A stretch of DNA of 5,613 nucleotides from Armatimonadota bacterium. Its GTDB lineage: Bacteria > Armatimonadota > Fimbriimonadia > Fimbriimonadales > ATM1. Positions 1 through 5,367 of the stretch are shown one piece after another; positions within the stretch are counted from its first letter, which is position 1, and every line of letters starts with the position of its first letter. The DNA lies in contig JACDEQ010000151.1 of NCBI GenBank assembly GCA_013816225.1, positions 1-5,613 on the forward strand, given 5' to 3'. The notes under the pieces were generated by a model. The model saw only the letters and a program-made list of their open reading frames with translations, was not told the origin of the DNA and made no database searches. The position numbers and the translations under genes were made by a program.

Positions 1-151
1 GGACGAAATGGCACCGAACCGCGTCGCAGATCGCACTTCTAATCCCTTAGTAAGTATCGGCTTCGGTAAAGATGGATGCGCCAAGTGCCCTGGCGATAAA
101 ACCGCCCTCGTCGGCCTCTCTAACCTCGCATATTAGCTCGATCGGTACCAT
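1..151 (-). pseudogene. HicB-like small protein, interrupted by in-frame TAA; runs off the left edge
   Basis: The minus strand opens with ATG at 151-149, 18 nt after the thyX stop, and reads 34 codons to a TAA at 49-47. The peptide begins MVPIELICEV and contains EADEGGFIARALGASIFTEA. This matches, from memory, the N-terminal half of a family of roughly 70-residue HicB-like antitoxin proteins (often mislabelled 2-oxoisovalerate dehydrogenase) with the pattern EEAPEGGYxARALGxSIFTEADT. In the same frame after the stop, the sequence continues with GIRSAICDAVRCHFV. DAVRCHF is also a conserved block of that family and sits at the expected distance, so the TAA replaces a sense codon rather than ending the gene. 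A GGAG lies 12 nt before the ATG, a long spacing. An in-frame TTG at 169-167 is an alternative start. Relatives are often followed by a HicA toxin gene; that region is outside the window. Readthrough or a sequencing error could also explain the stop. Confidence 0.62.
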
Positions 152-169
152 ATTCTGAACGGACTCCAA

Positions 170-1021
170 TCACAGAACCTTCTCAGTGTCGGGCGCGAGA
201 AGAGACAGCTTCCTCTTAAACGCCAACATCGGCCGCTCCTCCAACTCCGGCTCCTTCCCCTCGAGCATCGCTTCAAGCGCACGGCACTCGGAGCGTGAGA
301 ATTTCACCGCGTACATTCGGTGCTCCTCGAAGGCCTCGTAGGCCAAAGGCGCCACGGCGCGAGCACATTGTGCGAGGGCAAGCGCGTACTCCCGAATCTC
401 ATACTGGGCATGCGCGTCCGCCCGCAATTGAATGAAGTGGAAGAGGTTATGCAGGTCGATCTGCCAGTACCATTCGGTGTAAAGCGAAAGCGGCAAATTT
501 ATACGCGCGAGCTCGCGCGCGAGGCCGGATTCGATCATCTCCTCGTAATGTTTGTAGGTCGCCGCGTTCTCGGTTTCCAGGTGTCCGATGAATGCCGTAG
601 CGTCCTCTAAAGGAATAGTCACCTCACCGCGTCCCTGTTTGTTCACCTGAGACTGCAGGCGAACCTCAGCGGTATCGGGCACATAAAACTCGTCCTTCAT
701 CACGCTGTACCGGCCGCTGATCTCGTTGAGCCGAGCCGTGCGGTGCCGCACCCACTGCCGCGCAACAAAAACGGGCATTTTGCAGTGAAACGTGAGCCCC
801 ACCTGCTCGAACGGCGAGGTGTGGTCGTTCTTCATCAGGTAGTCAATGAGGCCCTTGTCCTCCCGCACGGTCTTAGTCCCTTCGCCGTAGCTCACTCGCG
901 CCGATTGCACGATCCTCGAATCGCCGCCCATATAGTCGACCAGGCGCACAAAGCCCTTGTCGAGGACCTTGATCTCCTGGTCGATAAGTGCTTCGGCTTC
1001 GGGGATGATAAGGCGCGCCAT
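170..1021 (-). CDS. thyX: Flavin-dependent thymidylate synthase ThyX
   Basis: Converts dUMP to dTMP in the cytoplasm, using methylene-tetrahydrofolate as carbon donor and FAD/NAD(P)H for reduction, independently of ThyA. The 283-residue protein carries the ThyX signature RHRTARLNEISGRYS at residues 92-106, which includes the RHR(x7)S core with Ser at 102. HTSPFEQ (67-73) is a second conserved block. LHNLFHFIQLR (190-200) is the C-terminal conserved block that contributes to the nucleotide and flavin sites. The length is at the upper end for the family, because of an N-terminal lead of about 20 residues and a charged tail from about 253. The ATG at 1021 has no close Shine-Dalgarno but has TAAACT 7 nt upstream, suggesting leaderless transcription. 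It lies 64 bp downstream of the PhnP-like gene, same strand. No thyA is visible. Identification is secure. Confidence 0.97.
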   Translation of the reverse strand: MARLIIPEAEALIDQEIKVLDKGFVRLVDYMGGDSRIVQSARVSYGEGTKTVREDKGLIDYLMKNDHTSPFEQVGLTFHCKMPVFVARQWVRHRTARLNEISGRYSVMKDEFYVPDTAEVRLQSQVNKQGRGEVTIPLEDATAFIGHLETENAATYKHYEEMIESGLARELARINLPLSLYTEWYWQIDLHNLFHFIQLRADAHAQYEIREYALALAQCARAVAPLAYEAFEEHRMYAVKFSRSECRALEAMLEGKEPELEERPMLAFKRKLSLLAPDTEKVL

Positions 1022-1028
1022 CGGATGA

Positions 1029-1034
1029 AGTTTA
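1029..1034 (-). promoter_or_regulatory. Possible -10 box for leaderless thyX mRNA
   Basis: On the minus strand TAAACT (a TANNNT -10 pattern preceded by TG) stands exactly 7 nt before the thyX ATG, so transcription would begin at or next to the start codon. There is no clear -35 hexamer. The nearest purine-rich AGGA is about 20 nt upstream, too far for a usual ribosome-binding site. Inference from spacing only. Confidence 0.35.
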
Positions 1035-1065
1035 CACCGTTCCTGGCCTGCCGGAGGGCGACGCT

Positions 1066-1093
1066 TTAGCTAGCCGAACGCCGAACTAGCTGA
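1066..1093. other. Small inverted repeat overlapping the PhnP-like stop codon
   Basis: TTAGCTAG (1066-1073) and CTAGCTGA (1086-1093) can pair around a 12-nt loop that is itself a direct repeat (CCGAACG/CCGAA). The stem is 8 bp with one G-U on the plus strand; on the minus strand, where the genes are transcribed, that position is a C-A mismatch. The right arm contains the TAG stop of the PhnP-like gene at 1088-1086. No T-run follows, so it is at best a weak terminator or processing site between the PhnP-like gene and thyX. Confidence 0.25.
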
Positions 1094-1829
1094 TCGCGAC
1101 TCGTAATCCATCGTACGACAATGCCACCCTGGCGGGCAACCTCGAAACCCACTCGTCGTATTCGTAGTCGTGTGCCAAATGCGTTAGGTAGGCCTGTTGA
1201 GGCCGCAACTCCTCGATGACCTCAAGAGCCTTTTCCAGATGGAAATGTGTCGAATGCGGGGCTATTCGCGTCGCATCCACAATCAAGGTCTCGAGGTCCA
1301 TCAGCCTCTCTTCGGCGGAGGGTGGAATCTCGCTCACGTCCGTTAGGTAAGCGAAGCCTCGAATCTTGACACCGAGCACCGCCAGGGAACCATGCATCAC
1401 TTCGAAAAGCTCGATGTCCGGATCGAGAACTGCAGGAGCCTCATGCAATTCGAAACTCGGCACGCCTCCACCGATCTGGCCGGGCGTGTGCAGGGCGTAA
1501 GGGACCATGCGGCGAACGACGTCGAGCACGGGCGCCTGCGCGTAAATCGGAAGGGGGCGGCCCGTGACATCGTTGAAGCGCCGAAGGTCATCGAGACCCA
1601 TGACATGGTCGGCGTGCGCGTGCGTAAGGATCACCCGGTCTGTGAAAGCGATCCTCTCGCGGCAAAGCTGCAGGCGAAGCTCAGGCGGAGCGTCGATAAG
1701 CGTGCTGAAGCCGTCGCCCGGTAGGTATAGCGCCGAGCGCGTCCGCTTGTTCTTGGGGCTATCGCTGAGGCAAACCCTGCATACGCACCCGATCATCGGC
1801 ACGCCGTGGCTGGTCCCGCAACCGAGCAC
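1086..1829 (-). CDS. PhnP-like MBL-fold metal-dependent hydrolase (cyclic phosphodiesterase type)
   Basis: Metallo-beta-lactamase-fold protein resembling PhnP, the phosphoribosyl 1,2-cyclic phosphate phosphodiesterase. With the GTG start it has 247 residues. LGCGTSHGVP (2-11) is the first strand and loop. GCVCRVC supplies C15, C17 and C20, and with H220 these match PhnP's structural zinc site. THAHADH (69-75) is the HxHxDH dimetal motif. H146, D164 and H217 fit the remaining metal ligands, and H195 aligns with PhnP's catalytic histidine. The C-terminal YDEWVSRLP...YDGLRVAIS also parallels PhnP. No phosphonate (phn) genes are nearby, so the true substrate is unknown; an ortholog acting on a cyclic phosphodiester is an inference. 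The start is doubtful: GTG 1829 is the only canonical start after the upstream gene's stop, yet the preceding in-frame codons (RAIV) look like the missing part of strand beta-1. Translation may begin at a rare codon such as ATC 1844-1842, coupled to the upstream gene. Confidence 0.88.
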   Translation of the reverse strand: MLGCGTSHGVPMIGCVCRVCLSDSPKNKRTRSALYLPGDGFSTLIDAPPELRLQLCRERIAFTDRVILTHAHADHVMGLDDLRRFNDVTGRPLPIYAQAPVLDVVRRMVPYALHTPGQIGGGVPSFELHEAPAVLDPDIELFEVMHGSLAVLGVKIRGFAYLTDVSEIPPSAEERLMDLETLIVDATRIAPHSTHFHLEKALEVIEELRPQQAYLTHLAHDYEYDEWVSRLPARVALSYDGLRVAIS

Positions 1830-1853
1830 GATCGCCCGATCGATTCGCGTGGC

Positions 1854-2456
1854 CTAGACCTGCCCTGTCTTGATCAGCACGAGCGAGGCGATGTAGGCGG
1901 TCGGCACTTCGGTGTAGGACGAAATGCGCTCCAGGCACCGGGCGTAGTTGCGGTTATCCTCGTCGCTCATTCCCGGATTGATCAGGTCCGAGCAGAGGTC
2001 CACGCAGCGATGCATGAACTTGGCGCGCACTTGCGGTAAGCCCTTGTGAGTCAGCTTGCCGAACTCGCGAGCCATCTGGTCGTAAATCTTGTCCCAGGAC
2101 GACGCGACCTTCTTGGACTTCTTCTCGCGCTCGGCGGCTTCGGCGGAAAGGCGCTCCGTGGTTGTTCGCTTTCGCTTAATCGCCTCCCAGTGATTGATCG
2201 TTATGCCGTCGATCACCTCGACCTTCGTCGCCCGGCCGATTCGCTTCGAGAGCTCTTGCTCCATGATGCGGACCACGTTCAAGAGCTGCAAATGCCCTCG
2301 CGCCTCCGGGTCATTCTCGGAGATCCCCACGACGAAAGTGCCGTCTTCGAACGTAATGGGGATGGCGACGTTAAGCGCGGTCCAAACGCCCACTCCGGTC
2401 ACCTGCTTCTTAATGGAATCGACGGAAGCGTTCCAGGCATCGTAAAAGTCGATCAC
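1854..2456 (-). CDS. Conserved-looking protein of unknown function with a possible DnaA-domain-I-like N-terminus
   Basis: Two hundred residues, soluble, no signal peptide or membrane segment. Residues 1-85 (W8...VGVWTALNVAIPI...EDGTFVVGI...R53...HL...IMEQELSKRIG...VEVIDG) have the helix / strand / EDGT-hairpin / helix / strand order of the DnaA N-terminal domain I. This is a pattern resemblance, not a recognised family match. Residues 91-118 are a highly charged Lys/Arg/Glu linker, probably helical. Residues 120-200 are helical and contain cysteines 151, 155 and 174 without a CxxC pair. There is no AAA+ or helix-turn-helix DnaA module, so this is not DnaA itself. GTG 2456-2454 is chosen because an in-frame TAA lies 9 nt before it and no earlier start exists. 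The stop is 24 nt before the GTG of the PhnP-like gene, in the same frame, so the two genes are probably co-transcribed and translationally coupled. Function not known. Confidence 0.75.
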   Translation of the reverse strand: MIDFYDAWNASVDSIKKQVTGVGVWTALNVAIPITFEDGTFVVGISENDPEARGHLQLLNVVRIMEQELSKRIGRATKVEVIDGITINHWEAIKRKRTTTERLSAEAAEREKKSKKVASSWDKIYDQMAREFGKLTHKGLPQVRAKFMHRCVDLCSDLINPGMSDEDNRNYARCLERISSYTEVPTAYIASLVLIKTGQV

Positions 2457-2464
2457 GGCTAGCG

Positions 2465-2470
2465 ATTATG
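2465..2470 (-). promoter_or_regulatory. Possible -10 box for the 1854-2456 gene
   Basis: On the minus strand CATAAT (5 of 6 matches to TATAAT) lies 8 nt before the GTG start, in the 53-bp gap between divergent genes. There is no Shine-Dalgarno in the remaining 8 nt, so the transcript would be leaderless. The -35 region is not recognisable. Confidence 0.4.
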
Positions 2471-2502
2471 GCAGACAGACGCTGAAGGTTATCCCTAAAC
2501 GG

Positions 2503-2508
2503 TATCTT
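2503..2508 (+). promoter_or_regulatory. Possible -10 box for the DinB-like gene
   Basis: TATCTT lies 7 nt before the second in-frame ATG (2516) of the DinB-like gene, and 1 nt before the first (2510). If it is a -10 box the mRNA would start at about 2516, making the second ATG the real leaderless start. A weak CTGAAG stands 16 nt upstream. No Shine-Dalgarno is near either ATG. Confidence 0.35.
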
Positions 2509-2509
2509 T

Positions 2510-2986
2510 ATGCCCATGGACCCTTACCTCGTTCGAGCTTTAGAAATGACGCCGCGCCTCGCCGAGCGCGAGATTCGGGCGGCGGACGGCGCTTACGATG
2601 CCCGACCTGACCCGCAACGCTTCTCGATGAGAGAAGTCATCGCGCACCTCGCCGACTGGGAGCCGATCATGCTGACGCGAATCAAGGTCGGCGTGGATAC
2701 GCCGGGCGGCGATATCCAAGCCTTCGACGAGGGCCAAATGGCTATCGACCACGACTACGCGTCTTCGAACCCCATCGAGCGAATGGGAGCGTGGAAGCAG
2801 TCCCGACTTGCGACGATCGACTTTATCCGTGGCCTCGCCGAGGAAGATTTTGGCAAGAAGGTAGTTCACCCCGAGAGGGGCGACATGTCTGTGGGGGACA
2901 TCGCCCACATGCTCGTGTCGCACGATATCTACCACCTCGAGCAGCTTGCGACTATGTCTCACGACAAAACGATCGACACTTGGTAA
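2510..2986 (+). CDS. DinB/DUF664-superfamily putative metal-dependent protein
   Basis: A 158-residue cytoplasmic four-helix-bundle protein of the DinB/YfiT-like superfamily, whose characterised members include metal-dependent thiol transferases (bacillithiol, mycothiol) and DNA-damage-induced proteins of unclear role. The expected metal triad is visible: H46 in VIAHLADWE, and H138 and H142 in SHDIYHLEQL, the usual HxxxH of the last helix. Length is normal for the family. It carries no signal peptide. The gene is divergent from the 1854-2456 gene across 53 bp and is followed by the heptamer hairpin and nuoA; nothing ties it functionally to complex I. ATG 2510 gives MPMDPYLV; ATG 2516 (two residues shorter) is equally plausible and fits a leaderless transcript. 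Substrate not predictable from sequence. Confidence 0.85.
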   Translation: MPMDPYLVRALEMTPRLAEREIRAADGAYDARPDPQRFSMREVIAHLADWEPIMLTRIKVGVDTPGGDIQAFDEGQMAIDHDYASSNPIERMGAWKQSRLATIDFIRGLAEEDFGKKVVHPERGDMSVGDIAHMLVSHDIYHLEQLATMSHDKTIDTW

Positions 2987-2992
2987 AGGATC

Positions 2993-3048
2993 AGACTGAA
3001 GACTGGAGACTGTAGATAGGAGAAATCCCAGTCTCCGGTCTCCAGTCT
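2993..3048. repeat. Inverted array of 7-bp repeats (AGACTGG / RGTCTCC) forming a 20-bp hairpin
   Basis: The left arm (2993-3012) is about three tandem copies of a 7-mer: AGACTGA, AGACTGG, AGACTG. The right arm (3029-3048) carries AGTCTCC, GGTCTCC, AGTCT(CC). The arms pair over 20 positions: 18 Watson-Crick, one G-U (3004/3037) and one A-C (2999/3042), so all departures are transitions. In plus-strand RNA the 16-nt apex can close further as GGA-GAAA-TCC (3019-3028), a GNRA-type tetraloop after a 6-nt bulge. There is no T-run, so it is not a standard intrinsic terminator. It sits 6 nt after the DinB-like stop and about 32 nt before the nuoA ATG. Role unknown; RNA processing, termination aid or a mobile miniature repeat are options. 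Confidence 0.85.
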
Positions 3049-3064
3049 CCCAACGGGCCGTGGG

Positions 3065-3070
3065 TAAACT
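3065..3070 (+). promoter_or_regulatory. Possible -10 box for nuoA
   Basis: TAAACT, the same hexamer as before thyX, lies 10 nt upstream of the nuoA ATG at 3081. It is just downstream of the heptamer hairpin and would give a nearly leaderless nuo operon mRNA. No convincing -35 box; its place would fall in the right hairpin arm. Confidence 0.25.
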
Positions 3071-3080
3071 CCAGATCGGA

Positions 3081-3545
3081 ATGAGCGACTACCTGCCGAT
3101 TTTGCTGCTCCTCCTCTTGGCGGCCACGATCGCCGGGGCGATGGTGGCGCTGTCGTGGCTGCTGGGGCCGAAAAAGATCACGCCGTATAAAGAGTCACCC
3201 TACGAGTGCGGCGTCGCTCCCCTCGGCAACGCACGCGAGCGCTTCCCCATCAAGTTTTACCTCGTCGCGATGCTCTTCATTCTATTCGACATCGAGGTCG
3301 TTTTTCTTTGGAGCTGGATGGCGACATACAAGGAGTGGCTGGACGCAGGCAACCCGGCGGCGCTCTACAGCTTCTGGGCGATCATGGTTTATATGGCACT
3401 GTGGTTCCTGGGCGACGCCTATGTGATTCGCTCGGGAGCCCTCGAATGGGAGGAATCGGCCACTCTGCACCCCGCCAAGCTCCCCGAGCCGAAGCCCGAG
3501 ACCGCGCCCGCCCCGATCTCCGAACCCGCGAGGATTCCCGGCTAG
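3081..3545 (+). CDS. nuoA: NADH-quinone oxidoreductase subunit A
   Basis: Membrane subunit of complex I at the junction between the peripheral arm and the membrane arm. From ATG 3081 it has 154 residues and three hydrophobic segments at about 4-28, 58-80 and 95-115. Family hallmarks are PYKESPYECG (35-44), with the conserved ECG, then RFPIKFYLVAMLFILFDIE (54-72), containing the conserved Asp/Glu pair of FDIE (D70, E72). The last 25 residues are a Pro/Glu/Ala-rich tail. ATG 3081 (MSDYLPILLL) is preferred over in-frame GTG 3060 because NuoA proteins normally begin right before the first helix. There is no useful Shine-Dalgarno for either. The TAG stop overlaps the nuoC GTG (TAGTG), so they are translationally coupled. 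nuoB, which normally follows nuoA, is absent here. Confidence 0.96.
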   Translation: MSDYLPILLLLLLAATIAGAMVALSWLLGPKKITPYKESPYECGVAPLGNARERFPIKFYLVAMLFILFDIEVVFLWSWMATYKEWLDAGNPAALYSFWAIMVYMALWFLGDAYVIRSGALEWEESATLHPAKLPEPKPETAPAPISEPARIPG

Positions 3546-4147
3546 TGCCCGCGCCTATGGAGGGCCTCGAAAGGCTCGAGGCCGTTCGCATCCAGGAGAA
3601 GTTTCCCGGCGCGGTGGTAGAGGTCAAGAGCTTCCGCGACAACTTGTTCGTTTGCGTGAAGAAGGATAGCCTCCGCGAAATCGCTCTTTTCCTGCGCGAC
3701 GACCGCGATTTCGAATACAAGCTCTTCTCCGACTGCACCTGCGTCGACTACAGCAAGTGGGAGCACGAGCGTGATTTGCCCGAGCGATTCGAGGTTGTTT
3801 ACAACCTGTTTTCCCTAAAATACTATTCGCGTATCTTCTTGAAAGTCGGCGTGAACGACGGCGAGAAAGTTCCTTCGCTGATTCCGGTCTACGAAGGCGC
3901 CAACAATTCGGACCGCGAGGTTTGGGATTTATTCGGCGTGGTCTTCGACGGCCATCCATCGTTGAAAAGATTTCTGCTGCCGGAAGATTGGGTCGGCCAT
4001 CCATTGCGAAAAGAAGTGCCGCTGGGTGGCGAGGACGTCGATTTCGCGCAAGGATTTCGCGGGCCGGCGGTCGAGGACATCTCGATGCCGCACGCGGGCG
4101 AGAGCTTCGAAGGCAAGACCGGCTCCGAGGACGTGGCGGGAAGATGA
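3545..4147 (+). CDS. nuoC: NADH-quinone oxidoreductase subunit C (30 kDa)
   Basis: Peripheral-arm subunit of complex I, facing the cytoplasm and packed against NuoD and NuoB. With the GTG start it has 200 residues. The N-terminal alpha/beta region (about 8-118) is followed by the family signature: SDREVWDLFG (122-131), then GHPSLKRFLLPEDW (136-149) and GHPLRKEVPL (151-160). It ends in a polar tail. NuoC is a separate protein here, not fused to NuoD as in E. coli. The start is GTG 3545, overlapping the nuoA stop; ATG 3557 (four residues shorter) is the alternative. A GAGG lies 11 nt before the GTG. Its TGA stop overlaps the nuoD start as ATGA, giving tight coupling. Open reading in this frame extends upstream to 3206, but that part is only an antiframe of nuoA. 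Confidence 0.95.
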   Translation: MPAPMEGLERLEAVRIQEKFPGAVVEVKSFRDNLFVCVKKDSLREIALFLRDDRDFEYKLFSDCTCVDYSKWEHERDLPERFEVVYNLFSLKYYSRIFLKVGVNDGEKVPSLIPVYEGANNSDREVWDLFGVVFDGHPSLKRFLLPEDWVGHPLRKEVPLGGEDVDFAQGFRGPAVEDISMPHAGESFEGKTGSEDVAGR

Positions 4148-5367
4148 GAGTCGAAGAACAAGAATTCATCCCGTCGACCGAAACGGTTTTCCAGCGGACC
4201 GGCGAAAACACGATGGTTGTGAACATGGGGCCGCAACACCCCAGCACGCACGGCGTCCTACGCGTTATTTTGGAATTGGAAGGCGAGACCATCGTCAACC
4301 TCGAGTGCGTTATAGGTTATTTGCACACCGGGATGGAGAAAGAGGGCGAGTATCAGCAATATCTGAAATGCGTGACGATGACCGACCGCATGGATTATCT
4401 TGCGGCGAACAGCAACAACTTGGCACATGCGCTTTCAATCGAGCAACTATTAGATATCGAAATCCCGCCGCGCGGCCAAGCCTTGCGAGTGCTTCTCACC
4501 GAGCTGAGCCGGATTGCATCGCACTGCGTTTGGCTCGGAACGCACGCCCTCGACCTCGGCGCAATGACGCCGTTCTTCTGGATATTCCGCGAGCGCGAAA
4601 AGATTCTGGACATGTTCGAGATGTTCTCCGGCGTAAGGATGATGCCGAGTTGGATTGTTCCCGGCGGCTTGCGCGGAGACATGCCTGACGGTTTTGAAAA
4701 GAAATTACGCGCCTTTATCAAGGAATTCCCGAAGGCATTGACCGACGTGGAAGCGCTATTGGTCGAGAACCCGATTTGGAAGGAAAGGACAATCAACGTC
4801 GGCCAGATTTCAATCGAGCATGCGCTGAATCTCGGCCTTTCCGGGCCAATTTTGCGCGGCTCGGGTCTTGCGTGGGATTTGCGAAAAAGCAATCCATATT
4901 CCGGCTACGAGAAATACGATTTCGGGATTCCGGTCGGAAAGAACGGCGACGTTTACGACCGCTTCTTAGTGCGACTCGCCGAAATGCGCGAGTCGCTGAA
5001 GATTGTTGAGCAAGCCATTGATGGCTTACCCGGCGGCCCATGGAGCAGCGACGATAGAAAAGTCGTCCCGCCGCCGCGAGAGGAATTGGATAATTCGATG
5101 GAATCTCTCATCCACCATTTCAAATTGTGGACCGAGGGTTATCACCCGCCGGTTGGAGAATCCTACGTCGGAATAGAAGGGCCGAAGGGCGAAATCGGCT
5201 GGTACATCGTTAGCGACGGCAGCAACCGCCCATATCGCTGGCACGTCCGTCCGCCGAGTTTGTTGAATTTGCAAGCGCTGAAACCGATGTGCATTGGGCG
5301 CATGATTGCCGACGTGGTCGCGATTATCGGGAGCATCGATATCGTTTTGGGAGAGATCGACCGGTGA
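4144..5367 (+). CDS. nuoD: NADH-quinone oxidoreductase subunit D (49 kDa)
   Basis: Core peripheral-arm subunit that with NuoB forms the quinone-reducing cavity of complex I. It has 407 residues, close to the 409 of Thermus Nqo4 as I recall it. MGPQHPSTHGVLR (28-40) is the family signature and supplies H36, and MTDRMDY supplies Y85. By alignment these are the His/Tyr pair that contacts the quinone headgroup. IGYLHTGMEK (57-66) has the HTG variant rather than HRG, as in Thermus. NPYSGYEKYDF and the C-terminal GSIDIVLGEIDR are also typical. The ATG overlaps the nuoC stop (ATGA). In-frame sequence back to 3922 is an alternate frame of nuoC and is not included. The A of its TGA stop is the first base of the heptamer array that separates it from nuoE. 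Codons ending in T/A (TTG, ATT, AAA, CCA) seem commoner here than in nuoA. Confidence 0.98.
   Translation: MRVEEQEFIPSTETVFQRTGENTMVVNMGPQHPSTHGVLRVILELEGETIVNLECVIGYLHTGMEKEGEYQQYLKCVTMTDRMDYLAANSNNLAHALSIEQLLDIEIPPRGQALRVLLTELSRIASHCVWLGTHALDLGAMTPFFWIFREREKILDMFEMFSGVRMMPSWIVPGGLRGDMPDGFEKKLRAFIKEFPKALTDVEALLVENPIWKERTINVGQISIEHALNLGLSGPILRGSGLAWDLRKSNPYSGYEKYDFGIPVGKNGDVYDRFLVRLAEMRESLKIVEQAIDGLPGGPWSSDDRKVVPPPREELDNSMESLIHHFKLWTEGYHPPVGESYVGIEGPKGEIGWYIVSDGSNRPYRWHVRPPSLLNLQALKPMCIGRMIADVVAIIGSIDIVLGEIDR

Noticed and set aside
701..750. ThyX signature has Arg at the first Ser position (RHRTARLNEIS)
   Set aside because: That position is variable among ThyX proteins. The conserved Asn-Glu, the later Ser and the Arg/Tyr are all present, so activity is not in doubt.
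2540..2962. 140-codon minus-strand ORF opposite the DinB-like gene
   Set aside because: The plus strand carries the HxxxH and AHLADWE motifs of a known superfamily. The antisense product has no recognisable features.
3060..3080. GTG 3060 as the nuoA start
   Set aside because: It adds a seven-residue lead not typical of NuoA, has no ribosome-binding site, and ATG 3081 gives the usual MxDYLPIL beginning.
3206..3544. Upstream extension of the nuoC frame through nuoA
   Set aside because: This is the +1 shadow of nuoA. NuoC homology begins only after the GTG at 3545.
3950..4004. Direct repeat GGCCATCCAT at 3950-3959 and 3995-4004
   Set aside because: Both copies encode conserved GHP motifs of NuoC (GHPSLKR and GHPLRK), so the repeat reflects the protein family and not a DNA element.
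3922..4143. Upstream extension of the nuoD frame by 74 codons
   Set aside because: It overlaps the most conserved part of nuoC in another frame and is Arg/Gly-rich without homology. The ATG at 4144 overlapping the nuoC stop gives a normal-length NuoD.
3624..4298. Long minus-strand ORF (224 codons), very Arg/Ser/Pro-rich
   Set aside because: It is antisense to clearly coding nuoC/nuoD, has the low-complexity composition of a shadow frame in GC-rich DNA, and shows no family motif.
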